Source: Ascaris suum (lineage: Eukaryota; Nematoda; Chromadorea; Rhabditida; Ascarididae). From it: DNA of 64,000 bases. Positions 12,001 through 24,000 of the stretch are shown here, piece after piece; position 1 is the first letter of the stretch, and each line of letters opens with the position of its first letter. The stretch lies in the NCBI GenBank assembly GCA_013433145.1, contig JACCHR010000027.1, forward strand, positions 1 to 64,000. The letters run 5' to 3'. The notes under the pieces are model-generated. The model saw only the letters and a program-made list of their open reading frames with translations. It was not told the DNA's origin and ran no database searches. Both the position numbers and the translations under genes were made by a program.

Positions 12001-15000
12001 TAAGCTAAGCCTAAGCCTAAGCCTAAGCCTAAGCCTAAGCCTAAGCCTAAGCCTAAGCCTAAGCCTAAGCCTAAGCCTAAGCCTAAGCCTAAGCCTAAGC
12101 CTAAGCCTAAGCCTAAGCCTAAGCCTAAGCCTAAGCCTAAGCCTAAGCCTAAGCCTAAGCCTAAGCCTAAGCCTAAGCCTAAGCCTAAGCCTAAGCCTAA
12201 GCCTAAGCCTAAGCCTAAGCCTAAGCCTAAGCCTAAGCCTAAGCCTAAGCCTAAGCCTAAGCCTAAGCCTAAGCTAAGCCTAAGCCTAAGCCTAAGCCTA
12301 AGCCTAAGCCTAAGCCTAAGCCTAAGCCTAAGCCTAAGCCTAAGCCTAAGCCTAAGCCTAAGCCTAAGCCTAAGCCTAAGCCTAAGCCTAAGCCTAAGCC
12401 TAAGCCTAAGCCTAAGCCTAAGCCTAAGCCTAAGCCTAAGCCTAAGCCTAAGCTAAGCCTAAGCCTAAGCCTAAGCCTAAGCCTAAGCCTAAGCCTAAGC
12501 CTAAGCCTAAGCCTAAGCCTAAGCCTAAGCCTAAGCCTAAGCCTAAGCCTAAGCCTAAGCCTAAGCCTAAGCCTAAGCCTAAGCCTAAGCCTAAGCCTAA
12601 GCCTAAGCCTAAGCCTAAGCCTAAGCCTAAGCCTAAGCCTAAGCCTAAGCCTAAGCCTAAGCCTAAGCCTAAGCCTAAGCCTAAGCCTAAGCCTAAGCCT
12701 AAGCCTAAGCCTAAGCCTAAGCCTAAGCCTAAGCCTAAGCCTAAGCCTAAGCTAAGCCTAAGCCTAAGCCTAAGCCTAAGCCTAAGCTAAGCCTAAGCCT
12801 AAGCCTAAGCCTAAGCCTAAGCCTAAGCCTAAGCCTAAGCCTAAGCCTAAGCCTAAGCCTAAGCCTAAGCCTAAGCCTAAGCCTAAGCCTAAGCCTAAGC
12901 CTAAGCCTAAGCCTAAGCCTAAGCCTAAGCCTAAGCCTAAGCCTAAGCCTAAGCCTAAGCCTAAGCCTAAGCCTAAGCCTAAGCCTAAGCCTAAGCCTAA
13001 GCCTAAGCCTAAGCCTAAGCCTAAGCCTAAGCCTAAGCCTAAGCCTAAGCCTAAGCCTAAGCCTAAGCCTAAGCCTAAGCCTAAGCCTAAGCCTAAGCCT
13101 AAGCCTAAGCCTAAGCCTAAGCCTAAGCCTAAGCCTAAGCCTAAGCCTAAGCCTAAGCCTAAGCCTAAGCCTAAGCCTAAGCCTAAGCCTAAGCCTAAGC
13201 CTAAGCCTAAGCCTAAGCCTAAGCCTAAGCCTAAGCCTAAGCCTAAGCCTAAGCCTAAGCCTAAGCCTAAGCCTAAGCCTAAGCCTAAGCCTAAGCCTAA
13301 GCCTAAGCCTAAGCCTAAGCCTAAGCCTAAGCCTAAGCCTAAGCCTAAGCCTAAGCCTAAGCCTAAGCCTAAGCCTAAGCCTAAGCCTAAGCCTAAGCCT
13401 AAGCCTAAGCCTAAGAAGCCTAAGCCTAAGCCTAAGCCTAAGCCTAAGCCTAAGCCTAAGCCTAAGCCTAAGCCTAAGCCTAAGCCTAAGCCTAAGCCTA
13501 AGCCTAAGCCTAAGCCTAAGCCTAAGCCTAAGCCTAAGCCTAAGCCTAAGCCTAAGCCTAAGCCTAAGCCTAAGCCTAAGCCTAAGCTAAGCCTAAGCCT
13601 AAGCCTAAGCCTAAGCCTAAGCCTAAGCCTAAGCCTAAGCCTAAGCCTAAGCCTAAGCCTAAGCCTAAGCCTAAGCCTAAGCCTAAGCCTAAGCCTAAGC
13701 CTAAGCCTAAGCCTAAGCCTAAGCCTAAGCCTAAGCCTAAGCCTAAGCCTAAGCCTAAGCCTAAGCCTAAGCCTAAGCCTAAGCCTAAGCCTAAGCCTAA
13801 GCCTAAGCCTAAGCCTAAGCCTAAGCCTAAGCCTAAGCCTAAGCCTAAGCCTAAGCCTAAGCCTAAGCCTAAGCCTAAGCCTAAGCCTAAGCCTAAGCCT
13901 AAGCCTAAGCCTAAGCCTAAGCCTAAGCCTAAGCCTAAGCCTAAGCCTAAGCCTAAGCCTAAGCCTAAGCCTAAGCCTAAGCCTAAGCCTAAGCCTAAGC
14001 CTAAGCCTAAGCCTAAGCCTAAGCCTAAGCCTAAGCCTAAGCCTAAGCCTAAGCCTAAGCCTAAGCCTAAGCCTAAGCCTAAGCCTAAGCCTAAGCCTAA
14101 GCCTAAGCCTAAGCCTAAGCCTAAGCCTAAGCCTAAGCCTAAGCCTAAGCCTAAGCCTAAGCCTAAGCCTAAGCCTAAGCCTAAGCCTAAGCCTAAGCCT
14201 AAGCCTAAGCCTAAGCCTAAGCCTAAGCCTAAGCCTAAGCCTAAGCCTAAGCCTAAGCCTAAGCCTAAGCCTAAGCCTAAGCCTAAGCCTAAGCCTAAGC
14301 CTAAGCCTAAGCCTAAGCCTAAGCCTAAGCCTAAGCCTAAGCCTAAGCCTAAGCCTAAGCCTAAGCCTAAGCCTAAGCCTAAGCCTAAGCCTAAGCCTAA
14401 GCCTAAGCCTAAGCCTAAGCCTAAGCCTAAGCCTAAGCCTAAGCCTAAGCCTAAGCCTAAGCCTAAGCCTAAGCCTAAGCCTAAGCCTAAGCCTAAGCCT
14501 AAGCCTAAGCCTAAGCCTAAGCCTAAGCCTAAGCCTAAGCCTAAGCCTAAGCCTAAGCCTAAGCCTAAGCCTAAGCCTAAGCCTAAGCCTAAGCCTAAGC
14601 CTAAGCCTAAGCCTAAGCCTAAGCCTAAGCCTAAGCCTAAGCCTAAGCCTAAGCCTAAGCCTAAGCCTAAGCCTAAGCCTAAGCCTAAGCCTAAGCCTAA
14701 GCCTAAGCCTAAGCCTAAGCCTAAGCCTAAGCCTAAGCCTAAGCCTAAGCCTAAGCCTAAGCCTAAGCCTAAGCCTAAGCCTAAGCCTAAGCCTAAGCCT
14801 AAGCCTAAGCCTAAGCCTAAGCCTAAGCCTAAGCCTAAGCCTAAGCCTAAGCCTAAGCCTAAGCCTAAGCCTAAGCCTAAGCCTAAGCCTAAGCCTAAGC
14901 CTAAGCCTAAGCCTAAGCCTAAGCCTAAGCCTAAGCCTAAGCCTAAGCCTAAGCCTAAGCCTAAGCCTAAGCCTAAGCCTAAGCCTAAGCCTAAGCCTAA

Positions 15001-18000
15001 GCCTAAGCCTAAGCCTAAGCCTAAGCCTAAGCCTAAGCCTAAGCCTAAGCCTAAGCCTAAGCCTAAGCCTAAGCCTAAGCCTAAGCCTAAGCCTAAGCCT
15101 AAGCCTAAGCCTAAGCCTAAGCCTAAGCCTAAGCCTAAGCCTAAGCCTAAGCCTAAGCCTAAGCCTAAGCCTAAGCCTAAGCCTAAGCCTAAGCCTAAGC
15201 CTAAGCCTAAGCCTAAGCCTAAGCCTAAGCCTAAGCCTAAGCCTAAGCCTAAGCCTAAGCCTAAGCCTAAGCCTAAGCCTAACCTAAGCCTAAGCCTAAG
15301 CCTAAGCTAAGCCTAAGCCTAAGCCTAAGCCTAAGCCTAAGCCTAAGCCTAAGCCTAAGCCTAAGCCTAAGCCTAAGCCTAAGCCTAAGCCTAAGCCTAA
15401 GCCTAAGCCTAAGCCTAAGCCTAAGCCTAAGCCTAAGCCTAAGCCTAAGCCTAAGCCTAAGCCTAAGCCTAAGCCTAAGCCTAAGCCTAAGCCTAAGCCT
15501 AAGCCTAAGCCTAAGCCTAAGCCTAAGCCTAAGCCTAAGCCTAAGCCTAAGCCTAAGCCTAAGCCTAAGCCTAAGCCTAAGCCTAAGCCTAAGCCTAAGC
15601 CTAAGCCTAAGCCTAAGCCTAAGCCTAAGCCTAAGCCTAAGCCTAAGCCTAAGCCTAAGCCTAAGCCTAAGCCTAAGCCTAAGCCTAAGCCTAAGCCTAA
15701 GCCTAAGCCTAAGCCTAAGCCTAAGCCTAAGCCTAAGCCTAAGCCTAAGCCTAAGCCTAAGCCTAAGCCTAAGCCTAAGCCTAAGCCTAAGCCTAAGCCT
15801 AAGCCTAAGCCTAAGCCTAAGCCTAAGCCTAAGCCTAAGCCTAAGCCTAAGCCTAAGCCTAAGCCTAAGCCTAAGCCTAAGCCTAAGCCTAAGCCTAAGC
15901 CTAAGCCTAAGCCTAAGCCTAAGCCTAAGCCTAAGCCTAAGCCTAAGCCTAAGCCTAAGCCTAAGCCTAAGCCTAAGCCTAAGCCTAAGCCTAAGCCTAA
16001 GCCTAAGCCTAAGCCTAAGCCTAAGCCTAAGCCTAAGCCTAAGCCTAAGCCTAAGCCTAAGCCTAAGCCTAAGCCTAAGCTAAAGCCTAAGCCTAAGCCT
16101 AAGCCTAAGCCTAAGCCTAAGCCTAAGCCTAAGCCTAAGCCTAAGCCTAAGCCTAAGCCTAAGCCTAAGCCTAAGCCTAAGCCTAAGCCTAAGCCTAAGC
16201 CTAAGCCTAAGCCTAAGCCTAAGCCTAAGCCTAAGCCTAAGCCTAAGCCTAAGCCTAAGCCTAAGCCTAAGCCTAAGCCTAAGCCTAAGCCTAAGCCTAA
16301 GCCTAAGCCTAAGCCTAAGCCTAAGCCTAAGCCTAAGCCTAAGCCTAAGCCTAAGCCTAAGCCTAAGCCTAAGCCTAAGCCTAAGCCTAAGCCTAAGCCT
16401 AAGCCTAAGCCTAAGCCTAAGCCTAAGCCTAAGCCTAAGCCTAAGCCTAAGCCTAAGCCTAAGCCTAAGCCTAAGCCTAAGCCTAAGCCTAAGCCTAAGC
16501 CTAAGCCTAAGCCTAAGCCTAAGCCTAAGCCTAAGCCTAAGCCTAAGCCTAAGCCTAAGCCTAAGCCTAAGCCTAAGCCTAAGCCTAAGCCTAAGCCTAA
16601 GCCTAAGCCTAAGCCTAAGCCTAAGCCTAAGCCTAAGCCTAAGCCTAAGCCTAAGCCTAAGCCTAAGCCTAAGCCTAAGCCTAAGCCTAAGCCTAAGCCT
16701 AAGCCTAAGCCTAAGCCTAAGCCTAAGCCTAAGCCTAAGCCTAAGCCTAAGCCTAAGCCTAAGCCTAAGCCTAAGCCTAAGCCTAAGCCTAAGCCTAAGC
16801 CTAAGCCTAAGCCTAAGCCTAAGCCTAAGCCTAAGCCTAAGCCTAAGCCTAAGCCTAAGCCTAAGCCTAAGCCTAAGCCTAAGCCTAAGCCTAAGCCTAA
16901 GCCTAAGCCTAAGCCTAAGCCTAAGCCTAAGCCTAAGCCTAAGCCTAAGCCTAAGCCTAAGCCTAAGCCTAAGCCTAAGAAGCCTAAGCCTAAGCCTAAG
17001 CCTAAGCCTAAGCCTAAGCCTAAGCCTAAGCCTAAGCCTAAGCCTAAGCCTAAGCCTAAGCCTAAGCCTAAGCCTAAGCCTAAGCCTAAGCCTAAGCCTA
17101 AGCCTAAGCCTAAGCCTAAGCCTAAGCCTAAGCCTAAGCCTAAGCCTAAGCCTAAGCCTAAGCCTAAGCCTAAGCCTAAGCCTAAGCCTAAGCCTAAGCC
17201 TAAGCCTAAGCCTAAGCCTAAGCCTAAGCCTAAGCCTAAGCCTAAGCCTAAGCCTAAGCCTAAGCCTAAGCCTAAGCCTAAGCCTAAGCCTAAGCCTAAG
17301 CCTAAGCCTAAGCCTAAGCCTAAGCCTAAGCCTAAGCCTAAGCCTAAGCCTAAGCCTAAGCCTAAGCCTAAGCCTAAGCCTAAGCCTAAGCCTAAGCCTA
17401 AGCCTAAGCCTAAGCCTAAGCCTAAGCCTAAGCCTAAGCCTAAGCCTAAGCCTAAGCCTAAGCCTAAGCCTAAGCCTAAGCCTAAGCCTAAGCCTAAGCC
17501 TAAGCCTAAGCCTAAGCCTAAGCCTAAGCCTAAGCCTAAGCCTAAGCCTAAGCCTAAGCCTAAGCCTAAGCCTAAGCCTAAGCCTAAGCCTAAGCCTAAG
17601 CCTAAGCCTAAGCCTAAGCCTAAGCCTAAGCCTAAGCCTAAGCCTAAGCCTAAGCCTAAGCCTAAGCCTAAGCCTAAGCCTAAGCCTAAGCCTAAGCCTA
17701 AGCCTAAGCCTAAGCCTAAGCCTAAGCTAAGCCTAAGCCTAAGCCTAAGCCTAAGCCTAAGCCTAAGCCTAAGCCTAAGCCTAAGCCTAAGCCTAAGCCT
17801 AAGCCTAAGCCTAAGCCTAAGCCTAAGCCTAAGCCTAAGCCTAAGCCTAAGCCTAAGCCTAAGCCTAAGCCTAAGCCTAAGCCTAAGCCTAAGCCTAAGC
17901 CTAAGCCTAAGCCTAAGCCTAAGCCTAAGCCTAAGCCTAAGCCTAAGCCTAAGCCTAAGCCTAAGCCTAAGCCTAAGCCTAAGCCTAAGCCTAAGCCTAA

Positions 18001-21000
18001 GCCTAAGCCTAAGCCTAAGCCTAAGCCTAAGCCTAAGCCTAAGCCTAAGCCTAAGCCTAAGCCTAAGCCTAAGCCTAAGCCTAAGCCTAAGCCTAAGCCT
18101 AAGCCTAAGCCTAAGCCTAAGCCTAAGCCTAAGCCTAAGCCTAAGCCTAAGCCTAAGCCTAAGCCTAAGCCTAAGCCTAAGCCTAAGCCTAAGCCTAAGC
18201 CTAAGCCTAAGCCTAAGCCTAAGCCTAAGCCTAAGCCTAAGCCTAAGCCTAAGCCTAAGCCTAAGCCTAAGCCTAAGCCTAAGCCTAAGCCTAAGCCTAA
18301 GCCTAAGCCTAAGCCTAAGCCTAAGCCTAAGCCTAAGCCTAAGCCTAAGCCTAAGCCTAAGCCTAAGCCTAAGCCTAAGCCTAAGCCTAAGCCTAAGCCT
18401 AAGCCTAAGCCTAAGCCTAAGCCTAAGCCTAAGCCTAAGCCTAAGCCTAAGCCTAAGCCTAAGCCTAAGCCTAAGCCTAAGCCTAAGCCTAAGCCTAAGC
18501 CTAAGCCTAAGCCTAAGCCTAAGCCTAAGCCTAAGCCTAAGCCTAAGCCTAAGCCTAAGCCTAAGCCTAAGCCTAAGCCTAAGCCTAAGCCTAAGCCTAA
18601 GCCTAAGCCTAAGCCTAAGCCTAAGCCTAAGCCTAAGCCTAAGCCTAAGCCTAAGCCTAAGCCTAAGCCTAAGCCTAAGCCTAAGCCTAAGCCTAAGCCT
18701 AAGCCTAAGCCTAAGCCTAAGCCTAAGCCTAAGCCTAAGCCTAAGCCTAAGCCTAAGCCTAAGCCTAAGCCTAAGCCTAAGCCTAAGCCTAAGCCTAAGC
18801 CTAAGCCTAAGCCTAAGCCTAAGCCTAAGCCTAAGCCTAAGCCTAAGCCTAAGCCTAAGCCTAAGCCTAAGCCTAAGCCTAAGCCTAAGCCTAAGCCTAA
18901 GCCTAAGCCTAAGCCTAAGCCTAAGCCTAAGCCTAAGCCTAAGCCTAAGCCTAAGCCTAAGCCTAAGCCTAAGCCTAAGCCTAAGCCTAAGCCTAAGCCT
19001 AAGCCTAAGCCTAAGCCTAAGCCTAAGCCTAAGCCTAAGCCTAAGCCTAAGCCTAAGCCTAAGCCTAAGCCTAAGCCTAAGCCTAAGCCTAAGCCTAAGC
19101 CTAAGCCTAAGCCTAAGCCTAAGCCTAAGCCTAAGCCTAAGCCTAAGCCTAAGCCTAAGCCTAAGCCTAAGCCTAAGCCTAAGCCTAAGCCTAAGCCTAA
19201 GCCTAAGCCTAAGCCTAAGCCTAAGCCTAAGCCTAAGCCTAAGCCTAAGCCTAAGCCTAAGCCTAAGCCTAAGCCTAAGCCTAAGCCTAAGCCTAAGCCT
19301 AAGCCTAAGCCTAAGCCTAAGCCTAAGCCTAAGCCTAAGCCTAAGCCTAAGCCTAAGCCTAAGCCTAAGCCTAAGCCTAAGCCTAAGCCTAAGCCTAAGC
19401 CTAAGCCTAAGCCTAAGCCTAAGCCTAAGCCTAAGCCTAAGCCTAAGCCTAAGCCTAAGCCTAAGCCTAAGCCTAAGCCTAAGCCTAAGCCTAAGCCTAA
19501 GCCTAAGCCTAAGCCTAAGCCTAAGCCTAAGCCTAAGCCTAAGCCTAAGCCTAAGCCTAAGCCTAAGCCTAAGCCTAAGCCTAAGCCTAAGCCTAAGCCT
19601 AAGCCTAAGCCTAAGCCTAAGCCTAAGCCTAAGCCTAAGCCTAAGCCTAAGCCTAAGCCTAAGCCTAAGCCTAAGCCTAAGCCTAAGCCTAAGCCTAAGC
19701 CTAAGCCTAAGCCTAAGCCTAAGCCTAAGCCTAAGCCTAAGCCTAAGCCTAAGCCTAAGCCTAAGCCTAAGCCTAAGCCTAAGCCTAAGCCTAAGCCTAA
19801 GCCTAAGCCTAAGCCTAAGCCTAAGCCTAAGCCTAAGCCTAAGCCTAAGCCTAAGCCTAAGCCTAAGCCTAAGCCTAAGCCTAAGCCTAAGCCTAAGCCT
19901 AAGCCTAAGCCTAAGCCTAAGCCTAAGCCTAAGCCTAAGCCTAAGCCTAAGCCTAAGCTAAGCCTAAGCCTAAGCCTAAGCCTAAGCCTAAGCCTAAGCC
20001 TAAGCCTAAGCCTAAGCCTAAGCCTAAGCCTAAGCCTAAGCCTAAGCCTAAGCCTAAGCCTAAGCCTAAGCCTAAGCCTAAGCCTAAGCCTAAGCCTAAG
20101 CCTAAGCCTAAGCCTAAGCCTAAGCCTAAGCCTAAGCCTAAGCCTAAGCCTAAGCCTAAGCCTAAGCCTAAGCCTAAGCCTAAGCCTAAGCCTAAGCCTA
20201 AGCCTAAGCCTAAGCCTAAGCCTAAGCCTAAGCCTAAGCCTAAGCCTAAGCCTAAGCCTAAGCCTAAGCCTAAGCCTAAGCCTAAGCCTAAGCCTAAGCC
20301 TAAGCCTAAGCCTAAGCCTAAGCCTAAGCCTAAGCCTAAGCCTAAGCCTAAGCCTAAGCCTAAGCCTAAGCCTAAGCCTAAGCCTAAGCCTAAGCCTAAG
20401 CCTAAGCCTAAGCCTAAGCCTAAGCCTAAGCCTAAGCCTAAGCCTAAGCCTAAGCCTAAGCCTAAGCCTAAGCCTAAGCCTAAGCCTAAGCCTAAGCCTA
20501 AGCCTAAGCCTAAGCCTAAGCCTAAGCCTAAGCCTAAGCCTAAGCCTAAGCCTAAGCCTAAGCCTAAGCCTAAGCCTAAGCCTAAGCCTAAGCCTAAGCC
20601 TAAGCCTAAGCCTAAGCCTAAGCCTAAGCCTAAGCCTAAGCCTAAGCCTAAGCCTAAGCCTAAGCCTAAGCCTAAGCCTAAGCCTAAGCCTAAGCCTAAG
20701 CCTAAGCCTAAGCCTAAGCCTAAGCCTAAGCCTAAGCCTAAGCCTAAGCCTAAGCCTAAGCCTAAGCCTAAGCCTAAGCCTAAGCCTAAGCCTAAGCCTA
20801 AGCCTAAGCCTAAGCCTAAGCCTAAGCCTAAGCCTAAGCCTAAGCCTAAGCCTAAGCCTAAGCCTAAGCCTAAGCCTAAGCCTAAGCCTAAGCCTAAGCC
20901 TAAGCCTAAGCCTAAGCCTAAGCCTAAGCCTAAGCCTAAGCCTAAGCCTAAGCCTAAGCCTAAGCCTAAGCCTAAGCCTAAGCCTAAGCCTAAGCCTAAG

Positions 21001-24000
21001 CCTAAGCCTAAGCCTAAGCCTAAGCCTAAGCCTAAGCCTAAGCCTAAGCCTAAGCCTAAGCCTAAGCCTAAGCCTAAGCCTAAGCCTAAGCCTAAGCCTA
21101 AGCCTAAGCCTAAGCCTAAGCCTAAGCTAAGCCTAAGCCTAAGCCTAAGCCTAAGCCTAAGCCTAAGCCTAAGCCTAAGCCTAAGCCTAAGCCTAAGCCT
21201 AAGCCTAAGCCTAAGCCTAAGCCTAAGCCTAAGCCTAAGCCTAAGCCTAAGCCTAAGCCTAAGCCTAAGCCTAAGCCTAAGCCTAAGCCTAAGCCTAAGC
21301 CTAAGCCTAAGCCTAAGCCTAAGCCTAAGCCTAAGCCTAAGCCTAAGCCTAAGCCTAAGCCTAAGCCTAAGCCTAAGCCTAAGCCTAAGCCTAAGCCTAA
21401 GCCTAAGCCTAAGCCTAAGCCTAAGCCTAAGCCTAAGCCTAAGCCTAAGCCTAAGCCTAAGCCTAAGCCTAAGCCTAAGCCTAAGCCTAAGCCTAAGCCT
21501 AAGCCTAAGCCTAAGCCTAAGCCTAAGCCTAAGCCTAAGCCTAAGCCTAAGCCTAAGCCTAAGCCTAAGCCTAAGCCTAAGCCTAAGCCTAAGCCTAAGC
21601 CTAAGCCTAAGCCTAAGCCTAAGCCTAAGCCTAAGCCTAAGCCTAAGCCTAAGCCTAAGCCTAAGCCTAAGCCTAAGCCTAAGCCTAAGCCTAAGCCTAA
21701 GCCTAAGCCTAAGCCTAAGCCTAAGCCTAAGCCTAAGCCTAAGCCTAAGCCTAAGCCTAAGCCTAAGCCTAAGCCTAAGCCTAAGCCTAAGCCTAAGCCT
21801 AAGCCTAAGCCTAAGCCTAAGCCTAAGCCTAAGCCTAAGCCTAAGCCTAAGCCTAAGCCTAAGCCTAAGCCTAAGCCTAAGCCTAAGCCTAAGCCTAAGC
21901 CTAAGCCTAAGCCTAAGCCTAAGCCTAAGCCTAAGCCTAAGCCTAAGCCTAAGCCTAAGCCTAAGCCTAAGCCTAAGCCTAAGCCTAAGCCTAAGCCTAA
22001 GCCTAAGCCTAAGCCTAAGCCTAAGCCTAAGCCTAAGCCTAAGCCTAAGCCTAAGCCTAAGCCTAAGCCTAAGCCTAAGCCTAAGCCTAAGCCTAAGCCT
22101 AAGCCTAAGCCTAAGCCTAAGCCTAAGCCTAAGCCTAAGCCTAAGCCTAAGCCTAAGCCTAAGCCTAAGCCTAAGCCTAAGCCTAAGCCTAAGCCTAAGC
22201 CTAAGCCTAAGCCTAAGCCTAAGCCTAAGCCTAAGCCTAAGCCTAAGCCTAAGCCTAAGCCTAAGCCTAAGCCTAAGCCTAAGCCTAAGCCTAAGCCTAA
22301 GCCTAAGCCTAAGCCTAAGCCTAAGCCTAAGCCTAAGCCTAAGCCTAAGCCTAAGCCTAAGCCTAAGCCTAAGCCTAAGCCTAAGCCTAAGCCTAAGCCT
22401 AAGCCTAAGCCTAAGCCTAAGCCTAAGCCTAAGCCTAAGCCTAAGCCTAAGCCTAAGCCTAAGCCTAAGCCTAAGCCTAAGCCTAAGCCTAAGCCTAAGC
22501 CTAAGCCTAAGCCTAAGCCTAAGCCTAAGCCTAAGCCTAAGCCTAAGCCTAAGCCTAAGCCTAAGCCTAAGCCTAAGCCTAAGCCTAAGCCTAAGCCTAA
22601 GCCTAAGCCTAAGCCTAAGCCTAAGCCTAAGCCTAAGCCTAAGCCTAAGCCTAAGCCTAAGCCTAAGCCTAAGCCTAAGCCTAAGCCTAAGCCTAAGCCT
22701 AAGCCTAAGCCTAAGCCTAAGCCTAAGCCTAAGCCTAAGCCTAAGCCTAAGCCTAAGCCTAAGCCTAAGCCTAAGCCTAAGCCTAAGCCTAAGCCTAAGC
22801 CTAAGCCTAAGCCTAAGCCTAAGCCTAAGCCTAAGCCTAAGCCTAAGCCTAAGCCTAAGCCTAAGCCTAAGCCTAAGCCTAAGCCTAAGCCTAAGCCTAA
22901 GCCTAAGCCTAAGCCTAAGCCTAAGCCTAAGCCTAAGCCTAAGCCTAAGCCTAAGCCTAAGCCTAAGCCTAAGCCTAAGCCTAAGCCTAAGCCTAAGCCT
23001 AAGCCTAAGCCTAAGCCTAAGCCTAAGCCTAAGCCTAAGCCTAAGCCTAAGCCTAAGCCTAAGCCTAAGCCTAAGCCTAAGCCTAAGCCTAAGCCTAAGC
23101 CTAAGCCTAAGCCTAAGCCTAAGCCTAAGCCTAAGCCTAAGCCTAAGCCTAAGCCTAAGCCTAAGCCTAAGCCTAAGCCTAAGCCTAAGCCTAAGCCTAA
23201 GCCTAAGCCTAAGCCTAAGCCTAAGCCTAAGCCTAAGCCTAAGCCTAAGCCTAAGCCTAAGCCTAAGCCTAAGCCTAAGCCTAAGCCTAAGCCTAAGCCT
23301 AAGCCTAAGCCTAAGCCTAAGCCTAAGCCTAAGCCTAAGCCTAAGCCTAAGCCTAAGCCTAAGCCTAAGCCTAAGCCTAAGCCTAAGCCTAAGCCTAAGC
23401 CTAAGCCTAAGCCTAAGCCTAAGCCTAAGCCTAAGCCTAAGCCTAAGCCTAAGCCTAAGCCTAAGCCTAAGCCTAAGCCTAAGCCTAAGCCTAAGCCTAA
23501 GCCTAAGCCTAAGCCTAAGCCTAAGCCTAAGCCTAAGCCTAAGCCTAAGCCTAAGCCTAAGCCTAAGCCTAAGCCTAAGCCTAAGCCTAAGCCTAAGCCT
23601 AAGCCTAAGCCTAAGCCTAAGCCTAAGCCTAAGCCTAAGCCTAAGCCTAAGCCTAAGCCTAAGCCTAAGCCTAAGCCTAAGCCTAAGCCTAAGCCTAAGC
23701 CTAAGCCTAAGCCTAAGCCTAAGCCTAAGCCTAAGCCTAAGCCTAAGCCTAAGCCTAAGCCTAAGCCTAAGCCTAAGCCTAAGCCTAAGCCTAAGCCTAA
23801 GCCTAAGCCTAAGCCTAAGCCTAAGCCTAAGCCTAAGCCTAAGCCTAAGCCTAAGCCTAAGCCTAAGCCTAAGCCTAAGCCTAAGCCTAAGCCTAAGCCT
23901 AAGCCTAAGCCTAAGCCTAAGCCTAAGCCTAAGCCTAAGCCTAAGCCTAAGCCTAAGCCTAAGCCTAAGCCTAAGCCTAAGCCTAAGCCTAAGCCTAAGC